Numbered from the stretch's first letter, positions 35,144 through 46,077 are shown. The stretch: DNA of 64,000 nt from Liolophura sinensis (GCF_032854445.1 NC_088296.1:2629246-2693245), one strand, 5' to 3'. Made by a program: numbers and translations. The notes: generated from the letters alone by a model not told the origin.

Positions 35144-37198
35144 TTACAAATATCTAGCGTATGTGTGATCTGTTGGGGTGTTGTCCAGTTGTCCCTTGGC
35201 ATAGTCAGTTTTCTCTTCTGGATTTGAAAGCCTGTACTCAATGTGCTCTCGGAGTTTTCTGGCTGTATTGCGGAGTGATCTCCCCTTAACTGTCTGTCGC
35301 TTCTTATAAACCTTGTGGTACTGGTTCACCCTTTCAATCTGTTGTACTGTTTTCTCGCTCCTAGGTGAAATACTGGCGCCGACAACTTGGAGTTTGGCAG
35401 CCGTGGACTTGTCCTGGCCATTGTTAAGTCTGTGGATTGTGGACGCCGCCCTTCCCTCCATATTTCTGCTGTAGTTTACATTCTTGGGCAAGGAGACGCT
35501 GAGTGATCTGTTGACAGCTTCGCACTTTTGAGTGCTGGTGTTCATCCGGAGACTGGTGACGGCTGTCTCGCTCAACCTCATGTGCAGTACTTCGGTCAAT
35601 AGTTTCCTGTCGTTGTCATCCATGTTGAAAGGGCAGAGTTTACTGGCGGATAAAAACAGGGATCTCTCCCACCAGCTGCTGGTTTCCCCTCCGGAGCAAA
35701 CCACACTGTTCCTGCGGCATTTGGAACAGTCCCCACCGTAACACCTGACCGTTGCATCCACAACCCTGGGTAGGTAAGCTTTTATTTTCCTTATGTCACC
35801 AATGTGCTCAGACATAAGTTGAGAAAATATCAAGCTACACCTGGCCTTAACATCCTGACTCAACACCTTCTGTGCTTTCTTCCTGGCTTCCCTCGTTCGG
35901 CCCTGTCCTTCAAACATGGCATCGCTGAACTTAGCCTGGTTACATTTCTTGAACTGGGATCTACCAAGGTGCGTGGGGTCTGCTAACCGTTCGACCTCCC
36001 ACAGTGGCTCGACCAGTCGGATGCCGTCCTCCACTCCCTTGGCTGACCTGGAGTCGCCGTCCGTGGTTACGTGCTTGGCTAAAACACCTTGCCTCGCCAA
36101 TCCCTCGCCAATCTCGTTCCCCATATTATACTCGGACCAGGGGGCATGTGGGTTTGTGTTCGCTGTGCACTCCTCGTGTCCTCCAGGGCACTTTACTTGG
36201 AAGCCTTTTCCTCTCAGCCAGGACCCAGTCCAACACAATTTATTCTTCAGTGCTGCGGAGACAATGTATTGCTTGTCTGTTGATGTCTCCACTGCCAGGG
36301 AAATGGCTTGTGAAGCATTCTGGCCCGGTTTCTTGGGACTGGTTATGGTAATGCTGTTGTAGCGAGTGTCTGTGGCCAGATCTATTGTGCTGTCATCCTC
36401 ACCTCTTTGCCTTTTGTATGCCTTTACCTCTTCCACCTTATTTGCCATATCCTCTCTGTTCAGCTTTGCGATTGCAGATGCGACATGGTTTGCAGTGCGA
36501 TGCATGTTCCTACGAGTGGCAGGCGGCACGTCCATCGCTGCAAATAGGAGTCTGGCTCGGGTGTTCCCCATTGGTGTGTCCTGGAGGCCTACTTGAAGAG
36601 CTCGGTTCACCGCTGCAGCTTTTTGGCCAGGTCTGTTGCATTCTACCTCTTTGTAGAATTTGTGGAAGCCAGATACATAGTCACAGTCACAGCACTTAAA
36701 ACTGAACGCCCAGGCTAAACCCCACTTTTTCTCTGCAGCTATCTCTAACCTGGGCAGTGGACAGTGGTCCTTGGTCTCACTGTGCTCAAGCATAACTTTG
36801 TTCCATATACACACCATTTTCTGTATGTCTATGAGTCGCATTCCTTCAGCAGCCCATTCCCGCTCATGGGTATCTCTGTCTGATCCAGCCGTGGAATCTA
36901 CCTTGCACCGTCTTGGCCGCTGTATTCTCTTTGTGTCAGGCTGGTGTGTTCTTACAGCCTCCTGATTGGGCTGGAAATCTGTGTCCATCAAGGAACACCC
37001 AGGCAGAGGATTCAGCATGTCTGTAACTGCTGACAGGTTATTTGAGCGATCCTGGGCCTTTCCAGCTTGAAATCTAGACTGTTTCCTCTTTCTGTCTCCC
37101 TTCATGGTGTTTTGGGGTAGATTGTTTGCCTTGTTAACTGTCAGACTGACCAATATAGGTGTACTTGGTGGCTGCCTGATTGGAAATGTTAAATTCAT
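35144..37198 (-). CDS. Mutator-like DDE transposase, 684 residues, intact
   Basis: A single uninterrupted frame, the longest non-repetitive one in the window. Order: a basic N-terminus (KGDRKRKQ at 33-40, a likely nuclear signal); a zinc-ribbon-like Cys pair (C169, C172) in FKCCDCDYVSGFHKFY; the first catalytic Asp in LATDTRYN (D277) followed by PGQNASQAISLAVE; a Cys/His insert (C322 to C344); the second Asp in HVTTDGDS (D380 or D382); ADPTHLGRSQ (407 on); a second Cys cluster at C486, C491, C494, C501; and the probable catalytic Glu in TQKCEAVNRSLS (E560), with LPKN and an Arg-rich C-terminus. This matches RNase-H-fold Mutator-like transposases of animals. A TATAAA at 37213-37218 sits only 15 bp above the first ATG, so transcripts may start inside the frame and Met32 may be the real start. 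It has no introns. Product would act in the nucleus on the element's ends. Confidence 0.88.
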   Translation of the reverse strand: MNLTFPIRQPPSTPILVSLTVNKANNLPQNTMKGDRKRKQSRFQAGKAQDRSNNLSAVTDMLNPLPGCSLMDTDFQPNQEAVRTHQPDTKRIQRPRRCKVDSTAGSDRDTHEREWAAEGMRLIDIQKMVCIWNKVMLEHSETKDHCPLPRLEIAAEKKWGLAWAFSFKCCDCDYVSGFHKFYKEVECNRPGQKAAAVNRALQVGLQDTPMGNTRARLLFAAMDVPPATRRNMHRTANHVASAIAKLNREDMANKVEEVKAYKRQRGEDDSTIDLATDTRYNSITITSPKKPGQNASQAISLAVETSTDKQYIVSAALKNKLCWTGSWLRGKGFQVKCPGGHEECTANTNPHAPWSEYNMGNEIGEGLARQGVLAKHVTTDGDSRSAKGVEDGIRLVEPLWEVERLADPTHLGRSQFKKCNQAKFSDAMFEGQGRTREARKKAQKVLSQDVKARCSLIFSQLMSEHIGDIRKIKAYLPRVVDATVRCYGGDCSKCRRNSVVCSGGETSSWWERSLFLSASKLCPFNMDDNDRKLLTEVLHMRLSETAVTSLRMNTSTQKCEAVNRSLSVSLPKNVNYSRNMEGRAASTIHRLNNGQDKSTAAKLQVVGASISPRSEKTVQQIERVNQYHKVYKKRQTVKGRSLRNTARKLREHIEYRLSNPEEKTDYAKGQLDNTPTDHTYARYL

Positions 37199-38073
37199 AT
37201 TTTTCCTCTCTGTTTATATGTTGTAGATGCCAATGTGACACCCTTTGATGTGACTGTGTAGAGTGATAACCTGCTGTGAGACAACAGCAATGGTGCAGGG
37301 AGGTTTTTGCATGGTGAGGTGGTCAGCCAATCAGCAGTCATGGGGGAGGAGGGCAGGGGGGGGGGGATGCCTGGCTGGGTGGTCTTTTAAAGGGTTTCAT
37401 CGTGCTATTCAGTGGGGAACTGGGATACTAGTCTTTTCTTAAGTCCTGTCCACTAAAAAAGTGCCTGTGAGTAGGTCTTCATCACCTTGAGGCATTATTC
37501 TTGCTTTGATTTTGGTCACAAATGATTGTTCCGAAATCGTGACAATCCGCTTTGATACCCCCTACCACACTGTCAGTCAATTTTTTTCACATAGTTGCTG
37601 AAGTAAATGTCTTATATTTTGACATTTAATTGTCAGATAAATTGCCTATATTTTGATGTATGCTTTGACACTTTTGGTTTGTAACTTTCATATTTAAAGC
37701 TGCTCTGAGTAGAAAAGTCTTCTTAAAAATGTATATTTCTCTAAATGGTTGCTTTTGAAAAGTCTAAAGTGCTCTGTCAATGTGATTTTTTTAACTTTTC
37801 TTGCAGATAAACATCTTGTCTTTCCAAAACAGTTGACCTGATGGAGATATCTTGAACGGTATATGCACTGCAAAGCTTCAAAGTTTACCCTTCAGAGTTT
37901 TTTCACCCTGAAAAAAAGACACATGTCCAAGATGGGGGTACCCCAACTTGAATTCATTCAACTCCAAAGTTTCTGCATGTATCAAGCCCTAATTTTGCCT
38001 GTGAGGTTCAGAAGTGTCAGGAATTGTGTGGTGCAAAAATTATTGATTTTGAAAAAAGGTGGCTGGTGTGATA
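37199..38073. other. Subterminal non-coding region of the transposon
   Basis: This holds the presumed transposase promoter and a G run at 37358-37368. The 82-residue frame at 37863-38111 crosses into the terminal repeat and is not credible. No further ORF belongs to the element here. Confidence 0.5.
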
Positions 38074-38526
38074 GGACACAGACCCCCATTACAACTTCCG
38101 TTTTTCGGTAGGGACGATTGTAGTTCTGTGAATTTTAGGGTATAAAGTCTTTTTTTGCTCCCAGGCGTCCATTTTTGGTGCACAGGTGCATGCTTGGTAT
38201 TAAAATGCTGGAAACTGTCTAAACTTTGAGGAGGTATGAGCTTTATTGATGAAAGTTTGAAACTCTGGGCGAGAGGACACAAGGTGTGAGGTAGTGATGA
38301 GGCTGCGAGTGACGTCCCCTTGGCGTTGCTAGGCACGCCTCCCAGCTGCCGGCATGGAAAGGTCCAGATTTTGACGGTCAACCTATGTCAAGATTTTTAT
38401 GGCTTCTTTCTCACAGGCTGGGCCAGGTATGCACCAAAGCTTATTGGCCACGGAATGTTTGGGACTGAGCTACAGTGCTAGACGTTAACATTGTCGCTTA
38501 TGGAAAATTAATGGGGGTCCGAGGCC
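38074..38526 (+). repeat. Right terminal direct repeat, 453 bp
   Basis: Same orientation and sequence as the left repeat at a constant offset of 4139 bp. It is followed by GTATACGTTA, the first four bases of which match the GTAT before the left repeat. Confidence 0.92.
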
Positions 38527-40600
38527 GTATACGTTAAGCCGCTTACATATATACAGGTAAGAGTAGCCTCCCTTGAGTCATTCGCAACCAAGCATAACAT
38601 TACATAGGAAGCCCTAATATAAAGCCTTTGTACGCGACGACATACACATGAATTTAAAAATTAGCAAATACATGATTTGTCCTTTCCGATCTTAAACATC
38701 TCATAAAAATCGTGTACTGAAACCATTTTCTAACGCCGAGCCTCAGGTGCTTTAAAATGTTTTCTGACTTTTTGTTTTCATTTTTCTCTGAAGTTTTACA
38801 AGATGACAGCATAAGTTATGATATGTGTGTCTTCTGCTGGGATTCCCCGACAGATCCCAAAATTGCTCATTGACCTCATCTGTGACGTTATTTGCATTAG
38901 GCTAACTTCAAGCATCATCGAGTCCAAAAAATATAGAGTGCATAATTTTATGACCCGAAGGTTATTGTCATAGTACATATAGTTATATTTTTTTCCACTA
39001 GTATATCACATTTTCAGGTGCACTACTGTGCTTAGTTAGCCAAACTGATGACAAATGATTGTGTCACTGATAGCTTGTCAGGTTGTATAGGCCTAGCGGG
39101 TCCCATATTTCATTCATGAGAATCTAGTAGATTATGAAAGGGCGTTCCATGTCGAGAGTAAGCACACATATTTCGTGGCCAAGATTGTCAACCTTAAATC
39201 TTACTATGGTATGTAGATCGACTTTAATTTCTGCCATACATTCATAAAAGATTGAACAATTGATTGTTGTTTAAAGCCTAGCCCCGATCGACAGTTCCCT
39301 CCTTACGTACAGATATAGGTCAGACAGCCTATGTATATCACGAGGAAAATTTAACTGACCTTTACAACTTGAATACGTTCTAGAGCTTATAGTTAGTAAA
39401 CACTCAGTATACGCAGTAAAACCAGAGTAATGACGACAACATGATATTTTGCAAACTGTCACAGGTAACCGGTGAAAGACGGCATCCTGTCACTTTACCA
39501 GTTAGAGCTTTATTCCAACTGGTCATGTAAGTGTAACAAAAGAAACAACATAAATACATCCTTAGCACAATAACTTAAAGTAGAAGAAAATCGAAATATC
39601 AAACAAATACCATTGAAAAGAGTGTTAGGAGGAGAATTGCATTCGGAAACCGCCGAAGTGCAGTTCGTACATTTCCGGTAGAACGCTTCTTCCCAGAGGG
39701 TAGCCAACAGTACAGTTCGTTTTCCACTTGACAATCTGGAAACCGGAATGTTGGACGTAGGTTCCAAGTTTTCACGAACAAGCCGACAGTTTTAACGACT
39801 CTCATTGGCTGAGAGACAACACACCCCCTGCATAAATTACAGGGTGTTAAAGATGGAGAACGCGATGGATTCAGCGATTTATATCAGCTTTGCCGTTTTC
39901 AGGCAGTACGTGTATGGCGAGGAAAAATCGCAAAATTATGCAGCAGGCACCACCAGATTGAAAAAAATGTGCTCTTTTCAGCGTATAGTGTCATGTGTTT
40001 ACGTTTTCTTCTCCTTTGAACAGAATTAGGCAAAACAAATGTCGGAATGTCGGTTTCAATATATTAGACATATATATTAGACTGATCTAAAATTACTCAA
40101 AATGCTGTGTTGCTACAATCACAATAAAATAATGCAAAGGAAGCAGGCCTCAGGGATGCTTAGTCCACCAGTCATGATTTATGCATGAACACAAGAAAAG
40201 ATCACAGCATAGAGAGTAAAACCAGAACAGTAACGACAGCTTTATGGTTGGCAATTGGTCACACGTAATCGGTGAATTGCGGCCTTTGAAGGGGGGTGTA
40301 CGTTGCTCTTTATTCATTTGCTCACGGACAGTTTGAATAAAATTAAAGTATATGGACACGTGGCCGGATTTCACTGGTAAGGGTTTTTGGAAATAAACTG
40401 CTCTTTGCCAGGTAATTGACAAAACTGCCGACTTAAAGCCACAGCCCCAACCTCAGCCCCAACCCCAGACCCACCAGCAACAGTTGCATATATACTGCCT
40501 CATGGATATGGATGTTGCGCTACATTCCTGCTCTTAGCTTGAATGGCCAGTCGTAAATCGGCTGCGCAGGTCAACTGAGATTAAACAATATGTTGGTAAG
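38527..40600. other. Unannotated intergenic sequence
   Basis: No exon, RNA gene or repeat family was recognised between the transposon and the foldback cluster. Confidence 0.35.
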
Positions 40601-40604
40601 TATG

Positions 40605-40645
40605 CACATATACAGCCCTGTCTTGTTCCACAAAAGCTAGAGTAG
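40605..40645. repeat. Fragment of the foldback element arm
   Basis: ACAGCCCTGTCTTGTTCCAC then AAAAGC repeats the sequence at 41161-41185 and is the inverse of the arm end near 42133-42152. Confidence 0.6.
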
Positions 40646-41147
40646 ACGCTTGCAATTTTCTGACAAGATTATCATCCGAATTTAGCCGAACAGTTTCGAC
40701 ATGTACGTATATTTTGTACTGTATCTAGACAGAGGCAAGCTCGTAAATAAAATATGGACTTCATTTTTAAGAAAAGCGAAAACCACCACAGATGCTTACT
40801 TATACACATGCTTGTGTGAAATGACTTGAGAAAGAATATTAAGGAATGTAATTTATAACGTTCCTGTAAATAAGAGAAAGACAATTTCCACCCAATAAGC
40901 CGAATCGGCATTTCAGAAGTTAAGGGTGGGACTCTCGAGAGGTAACGCAGCTGAAAGGCGAGATTTTACGCTACTAGACTGAATACAAATCTCGCATCGC
41001 TGTGTCGGTCGACCCAACGGCGCCGTTACCAGCTGCCGTAAAATCACGCTTTTTAGCGAAATTCCTGAAATGCTGAGTCCACTTATTGGAATACATTTTT
41101 CTTTAAAATCTAAAATATCTAAACCCTTGATGTAATGACCTGTTATT

Positions 41148-41240
41148 ACATATACTATCACAGCCCTGTCTTGTTCCACAAAAGCACAAAACTGGCTCGA
41201 ACCACCATGTTTAAATGCACACTCCTCACAGTGAGGGGAA
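41148..41240. mobile_element. Internally deleted foldback arm
   Basis: TACTATCACAGCCCTGTCTT, GTTCCACAAAAGC, CACCATGTTTAAATGCACAC and TCCTCACAG are the reverse complement of parts of the arm at 42046-42160, with the middle missing. Confidence 0.65.
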
Positions 41241-41332
41241 TCATATATACATGTGTAACACTGCCACCATTAGACAAGTATTTCTTATTCGCATGGGCTG
41301 TTTGATATTATCAATCTAGACAAGACAATTGG

Positions 41333-41834
41333 TTATCTCCCTTGTATGGGCTGCGCGGAATGTGTATTCAAACATGGCAGTTTTTATGCGTTTGTGGATT
41401 TATTAGTGATGACACATGGGGACTGCTAACCAGGAATTGATAGCTGAGACGAATATAAGTGCAGACAGACACATTATTTGGCGGGCAGCACGGGAAGTAC
41501 AAAGGTGTTCAGTGTAAGCTTATAGAACAAGGCAGGGCTGTGATTAGCTCTGTAGGACTGTTTTACGTATACTATCACAGCGCTCTCTTGTTCCATAAGC
41601 TTACCTTGAATACCTCTGTACTTCCTTGGTTGGCTTTAATATACTACTGCTGGGCACCAAATAATTTGTCCGCCCGTCGTCATAGTCGTTTCAGCTATCA
41701 ATTCTAGGTAGGTGTTCCCATGTGTCATCACAAATAAATCCACACAAGCATGAAACTAGTGCAAACTGGATAAATTTTATCTCCAACGGCCATATTTGAA
41801 TGCATTCTCCTCACAGCCCATACAAGGGAGATAA
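41333..41834. mobile_element. Foldback (long inverted repeat) element, about 502 bp
   Basis: The left arm (41333-41543) starts TTATCTCCCTTGTATGGGCT. The right arm (41575-41834) ends AGCCCATACAAGGGAGATAA. The arms align in reverse complement along their length with indels; shared words include TTTGTGGATTTATT, GTGATGACACATGGG, AATTGATAGCTGA, GGAAGTACA and GTAAGCTTAT. The loop is only about 31 bp (TTAGCTCTGTAGGACTGTTT and so on). No protein is encoded, so movement would depend on a transposase elsewhere. Confidence 0.8.
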
Positions 41835-42031
41835 TTACTGACAATTCTAGCAATTAGTATGTTTTGTACGTCTTGTTTAATCTGTTCTTTAATTGTTCGA
41901 GAAATACTTTTACTCATCAGTGTTGATTATGGGTTCTCTATACGTCATTACTGGTGAAACTGATCCAAAACAATTAGCCACTATGAGTGTCAAAAGGTCT
42001 AACTTGCCTAATAGTGCCAGTGATCATTGTA

Positions 42032-42160
42032 TACATGATTCGTTTCACTGTGAGGAGTGTGCATTCAAACATGGCGGTTGGAGTTAGAATTTATCCAGTG
42101 TCCACTAGTTTCATGCTGTTCAAGGTAAGATTATGGAACAAGACAGGGCTGTAATAGTAT
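42032..42160. mobile_element. Left arm of another foldback copy, abutting the 39-bp satellite
   Basis: CACTGTGAGGAGTGTGCATT, CAAACATGGCGGTTGGAG, CCACTAGTTTCATGCTG and GGAACAAGACAGGGCTGTAA follow the arm of the 41333-41834 element. Where that element would reach its loop, the 39-bp satellite begins. No matching right arm was found after 43932. Confidence 0.7.
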
Positions 42161-43932
42161 ACGTAATTACAGTATACAGAGCTAAGCTGTGAAAGTATAC
42201 TTAATTACAGCCCTACAGAGTTAGGCTGTGATAGTATACGTAATAACAGCCCTACAGAGCCAGGCTGTAAATGGTATACGTAATTACAGCCCTTCAGAGC
42301 TAGCCTATGATAGTATACGTAGTTACAGCCCTACGGAGTTAGGCTGTGATAGTATACGTGATTACAGCTCTACGGAGCTAGGCTGTGATAGTATACGTGA
42401 TTACAGCCCTACAGAGCTAGGCTGTGATAGTATCCGTAATTACAGCCCTACAGAGCTAGGCTGTGATAGTATCCGTAATTACAGCCCTACGGAGCTAGGC
42501 TGTGATAGTATACGTAATTACAGCCCTACAGAGCTAGGCTGTGAAAGTATCCGTAATTACAGCCCTACAGAGCTAGGCTGTGAAAGTATCCGTAATTACA
42601 GCCCTACAGAGCTAGGCTGTGATAGTATACGTGATTACAGCCCTACAGAGCTAGGCTGTGATAATATCCGTAATTACAGCCCTACAGAGCTAGGCTGTGA
42701 TAGTATACGTAATTACAGCCCTACAGAGCTAGGCTGTGAAAGTATCCGTAATTACAGCCCTACAGAGCTAGGCTGTGAAAGTATCCGTAATTACAGCCCT
42801 ACAGAGCTAGGCTGTGATAGTATACGTGATTACAGCCCTACAGAGCTAGGCTGTGAAAGTATCCGTAATTACAGCCCTACAGAGCTAGGCTGTGATAGTA
42901 TACGTAATTACAGCCCTACAGAGCCAGGCTGTGATAGTATACGTGATTACAGCCCTACAGAGCTAGGCTGTGAAAGTATCCGTAATTACAGCCCTACAGA
43001 GCTAGGCTGTGAAAGTATCCGTAATTACAGCCCTACAGAGCTAGGCTGTGATAGTATACGTGATTACAGCCCTACAGAGCTAGGCTGTGAAAGTATCCGT
43101 AATTACAGCCCTACAGAGCTAGGATGTGATAGTATACGTAATTACAGCCCTACAGAGCTAGGCTGTGAAAGTATCCGTAATTACAGCCCTACAGAGCTAG
43201 GCTGTGAAAGTATCCGTAATTACAGCCCTACAGAGCTAGGCTGTGATAGTATACGTGATTACAGCCCTACAGAGCTAGGCTGTGAAAGTGTCCGTAATTA
43301 CAGCTCTACAGAGCTAGGCTGTGAAAGTATCCGTAATTACAGCCCTACAGAGCTAGGCTGTGATAGTATACGTAATTACAGCCCTACAGAGCTAGGCTGT
43401 GAAAGTATCCGTAATTACAGCCCTACAGAGCTAGGCTGTGATAGTATACGTGGTTACAGCTCTACGGAGCTAGGCTGTGATAGTATACGTGATTACAGCC
43501 CTACAGAGCTAGGCTGTGAAAGTATCCGTAATTACAGCCCTACAGAGCTAGGCTGTGAAAGTATCCGTAATTACAGCCCTACAGAGCTAGGCTGTGATAG
43601 TATACGTGATTACAGCCCTACAGAGCTGGGCTGTGACAGTATCCGTAATTACAGCCCTACAGAGCTAGGCTGTGAAAGTATCCGTAATTACAGCCCTACA
43701 GAGCTAGGCTGTGATAGTATACGTGATTACAGCCCTACAGAGCTAGGCTGTGAAAGTATCCGTAATTACAGCCCTACAGAGCTAGGCTGTGAAAGTATCC
43801 GTAATTACAGCCCTACAGAGCTAGGCTGTGAAAGTATCCGTAATTACAGCCCTACAGAGCTAGGCTGTGATAGTATACGTAATTACAGCCCTACAGAGCT
43901 AGGCTGTGATAGTATACGTAATTACAGCCCTT
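42147..43932. repeat. 39-bp satellite, about 45 copies
   Basis: The unit is TACAGCCCTACAGAGCTAGG followed by CTGTGATAGTATACGTAAT. Each unit holds a hairpin (ACAGCC and GGCTGT around an 11-bp loop) and palindromes GTATAC and GTAATTAC. Variants are GATAGTATACGTGAT, GAAAGTATCCGTAAT and GATAGTATACGTAAT. A 573-residue frame (42228-43949) runs through because 39 is a multiple of three; a 13-residue repeat (YSPTELGCDSIRN) with no start context or signal is not taken as a protein. Confidence 0.96.
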
Positions 43933-44051
43933 TATGGCATGCCTTTTAAGGGCACTGTAGTAAGCTTTTTTTCGGCCTATAACGCATTTTTTCATCCTAC
44001 GGCAAAATGAGTTCAGCACTGGTGGCTGCACGTGGTTAACGCATTTTGCCA

Positions 44052-44130
44052 GCCTAATCCATTCTGTCATGCTAATCCATTTTGTCATGCTAATCCGTTT
44101 TGTTTTGCTAATCCATTTTGTCTTCCGTGG
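44052..44130. repeat. 18-bp tandem repeat, four copies
   Basis: The unit is GCTAATCCATTTTGTCAT with substitutions in each copy. Confidence 0.85.
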
Positions 44131-44400
44131 ACATTTTGCTTAGAGATAAGTCATCTATGTGCGGCATTGGAGATTCGCGGATATCTCCCGAGCTCTACGA
44201 AATTTTGCGGGAAAAGGGTAACAAATCGCCGGCAGGACGCTTTACACGGGATTTGCTTGACCACTTTGATACACGTGTATCATCTATGTTCAAAGATATG
44301 AAAATTGATCAACATTCTACCAAAACTGACCTATATTTGTGTTTCACATCGCTAAATAACGAAAGCACGCGATGTATACAGACGCCGTGACATATGCCTA

Positions 44401-44659
44401 CACTCAAAAAAAACTTAATCTGTTAATTTTGAACAGAAAGTCTGTTGTCTGAGTGATGCTAGAATGTATACTGATACTAGTAATATAACATAACGTGTCC
44501 TATTCAACATAATATAATATTAGTTAGTCTAGTATAATCTATGTGTTGAATTAGTAGAACAGGTGTGTTCTGTTTAACAGAATAACCTCCTGGAATAACA
44601 GAAAACATTCTAAAACAACAGACTTTCCCTTAAATTCAATAGATTAATTTTTTTGAGAG
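44401..44659. mobile_element. MITE with CACTCAAAAAA ends and TA duplication
   Basis: Left end CACTCAAAAAA, right end TTTTTTGAGAG, flanked by TA at 44399-44400 and 44660-44661. Inner inverted blocks GTCTGTTGTCTGAGTGATGC and the matching right part give the family signature. It encodes nothing. Confidence 0.82.
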
Positions 44660-44661
44660 TA

Positions 44662-45160
44662 TAGGTATAAGATATACAGGATTGTCGCGTGGAGAGCTGT
44701 GTAGGTCTAGCGTCACTGTGTTGATTTGAATCCCTCCATGGCGTACTTTTCGCCATGGTGAATATATATGTACTTGTAGACGGCTCTACGATTATACCCT
44801 CTCTTCCTATGCTCCGTCCCGCCTTCGTCCCCTGGAGCGGATAAGAGGGATGCGATTTGCCTGTGGGGTGTCTTACATGTTCTTTAACATTTAAACAGTA
44901 GACCCACATATAACTCACCCTGCATACTTGCATATCTGTGGATTTCACGGTGACTGAGGGCTAGACTACTTGTTACCATCGTCCGTAACCTAGTTACGTC
45001 TTCGCCGTACTCAACTGAGGGAATATTTAGTGTGTAAGATAATAGCACAAGACAAAGCCTGTGTTGTGCACAGCAAAAGCTGATAAGCACATACCTGTTA
45101 AAGTAAAAACGGCTATTTGACCACTCTAGTAGACATGTCACGTGTTTTCTGTAAAACACC
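44662..45160. other. Unannotated, with a possible tRNA-like remnant
   Basis: Around 44690-44740 the phrase TTGATTTGAATCCCTCC resembles a B box, without a supporting A box. Nothing else was recognised. Confidence 0.3.
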
Positions 45161-45164
45161 AGTG

Positions 45165-45335
45165 TTTTGGAAACAACGTTGGGAATGATTTACTGAAAAC
45201 GTCAATGTTTTACTGGAAACGTCAATGTTTTACTGAAAACGTCAATGTTTTACTGGAAAGGTCAATGTTTTACTGGAAACGTCAATGTTTTACTGGAAAC
45301 GCCAATGTTTTACTGGAAACGTCAATGTTATATAA
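45165..45335. repeat. 20-bp minisatellite, about eight copies
   Basis: The unit is GTCAATGTTTTACTGGAAAC; early copies have CTGAAAAC. Confidence 0.95.
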
Positions 45336-46077
45336 AGGATGCTAGCCTATGTTTTAACAAAACGTACATGTATGTGTGTATAGTCCCGCCATATAGAATG
45401 CGCATGTAACGCGTTTATAGATAAGACGTCTGCGTTCAAAAAAAAGTAAATAAATAAATAAATAAAAAACAGCCAGGCGGTTGCACATTAATGTGTGTGT
45501 TTTTGTAAATACACGTTATGCGTCGTTGATATTTGCAGTGTGTAAAACAGAAGCCGTGTCTGGCCGAAGGGACATAATTCTTGATTCAATAGCCGAGCGC
45601 TGTTCATGCGCACCAGTCATATCAAACCCTTGGATGAAAATAGATGTAAATCGAACTCTTTCATAGGCGGCATGAATCAACCAATCAAAATCAAATGAGA
45701 GGGCAGGCGTTTTGATTTTGCGGAATTTTGAAAGACAGCATGACATGGAATGTTGTAACCTACAAAACTGGGCCACTCAGACTCGACAGTAAATTTAATG
45801 CCGCTTTTTAAAAACTAGAGTAAAAAAAAAGTTGATGTGTCAGAAAACATCTGTGCCTCGGGTGTCTAGGCAGCCGCCATCTGTACAACTAAATTCTAAT
45901 GCATGTATTAGTCACGTGCAGTGTCTATACAAATAAACATGTGTATTTAACCATGACACTGAAAATAAAAACCTGTTGAAATACTTACGCTATTTAACAT
46001 CTCTTTATTCATTTATTTATTTGTTAGGCTCGCAAAATGAAAATTTGATGGTCCCAGTTTAACAAATTGAATATTAT
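45336..46077. other. Unannotated intergenic sequence
   Basis: No exon or repeat family was recognised. A short A-rich (AAAT)n tract is at 45440-45470. Confidence 0.35.

Larger units (their letters stand above)
33935..38526. mobile_element. Composite DNA transposon with long terminal direct repeats, HNH ORF and Mutator-like transposase
   Basis: A 453-bp sequence occurs at 33935-34387 and, base-for-base identical by eye, at 38074-38526 in the same orientation. Between them lie an HNH/His-Me ORF (plus) and a DDE transposase (minus), tail to tail. GTAT immediately precedes the left repeat (33931-33934) and follows the right repeat (38527-38530), a candidate 4-bp target duplication; the inner flanks do not carry it. 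The repeat does not start TG or end CA and no reverse transcriptase, integrase or protease is present, so it is not an LTR retrotransposon. Identity of the two repeats and the intact transposase suggest recent insertion. A diverged solo copy of the repeat lies at 1130-1531. Confidence 0.8.

Noticed and set aside
33935-38526. LTR retrotransposon
   Set aside because: The long direct repeats suggested it, but there is no reverse transcriptase, RNase H, protease or gag, and the repeat lacks TG...CA ends. The enclosed enzyme is a DDE transposase.
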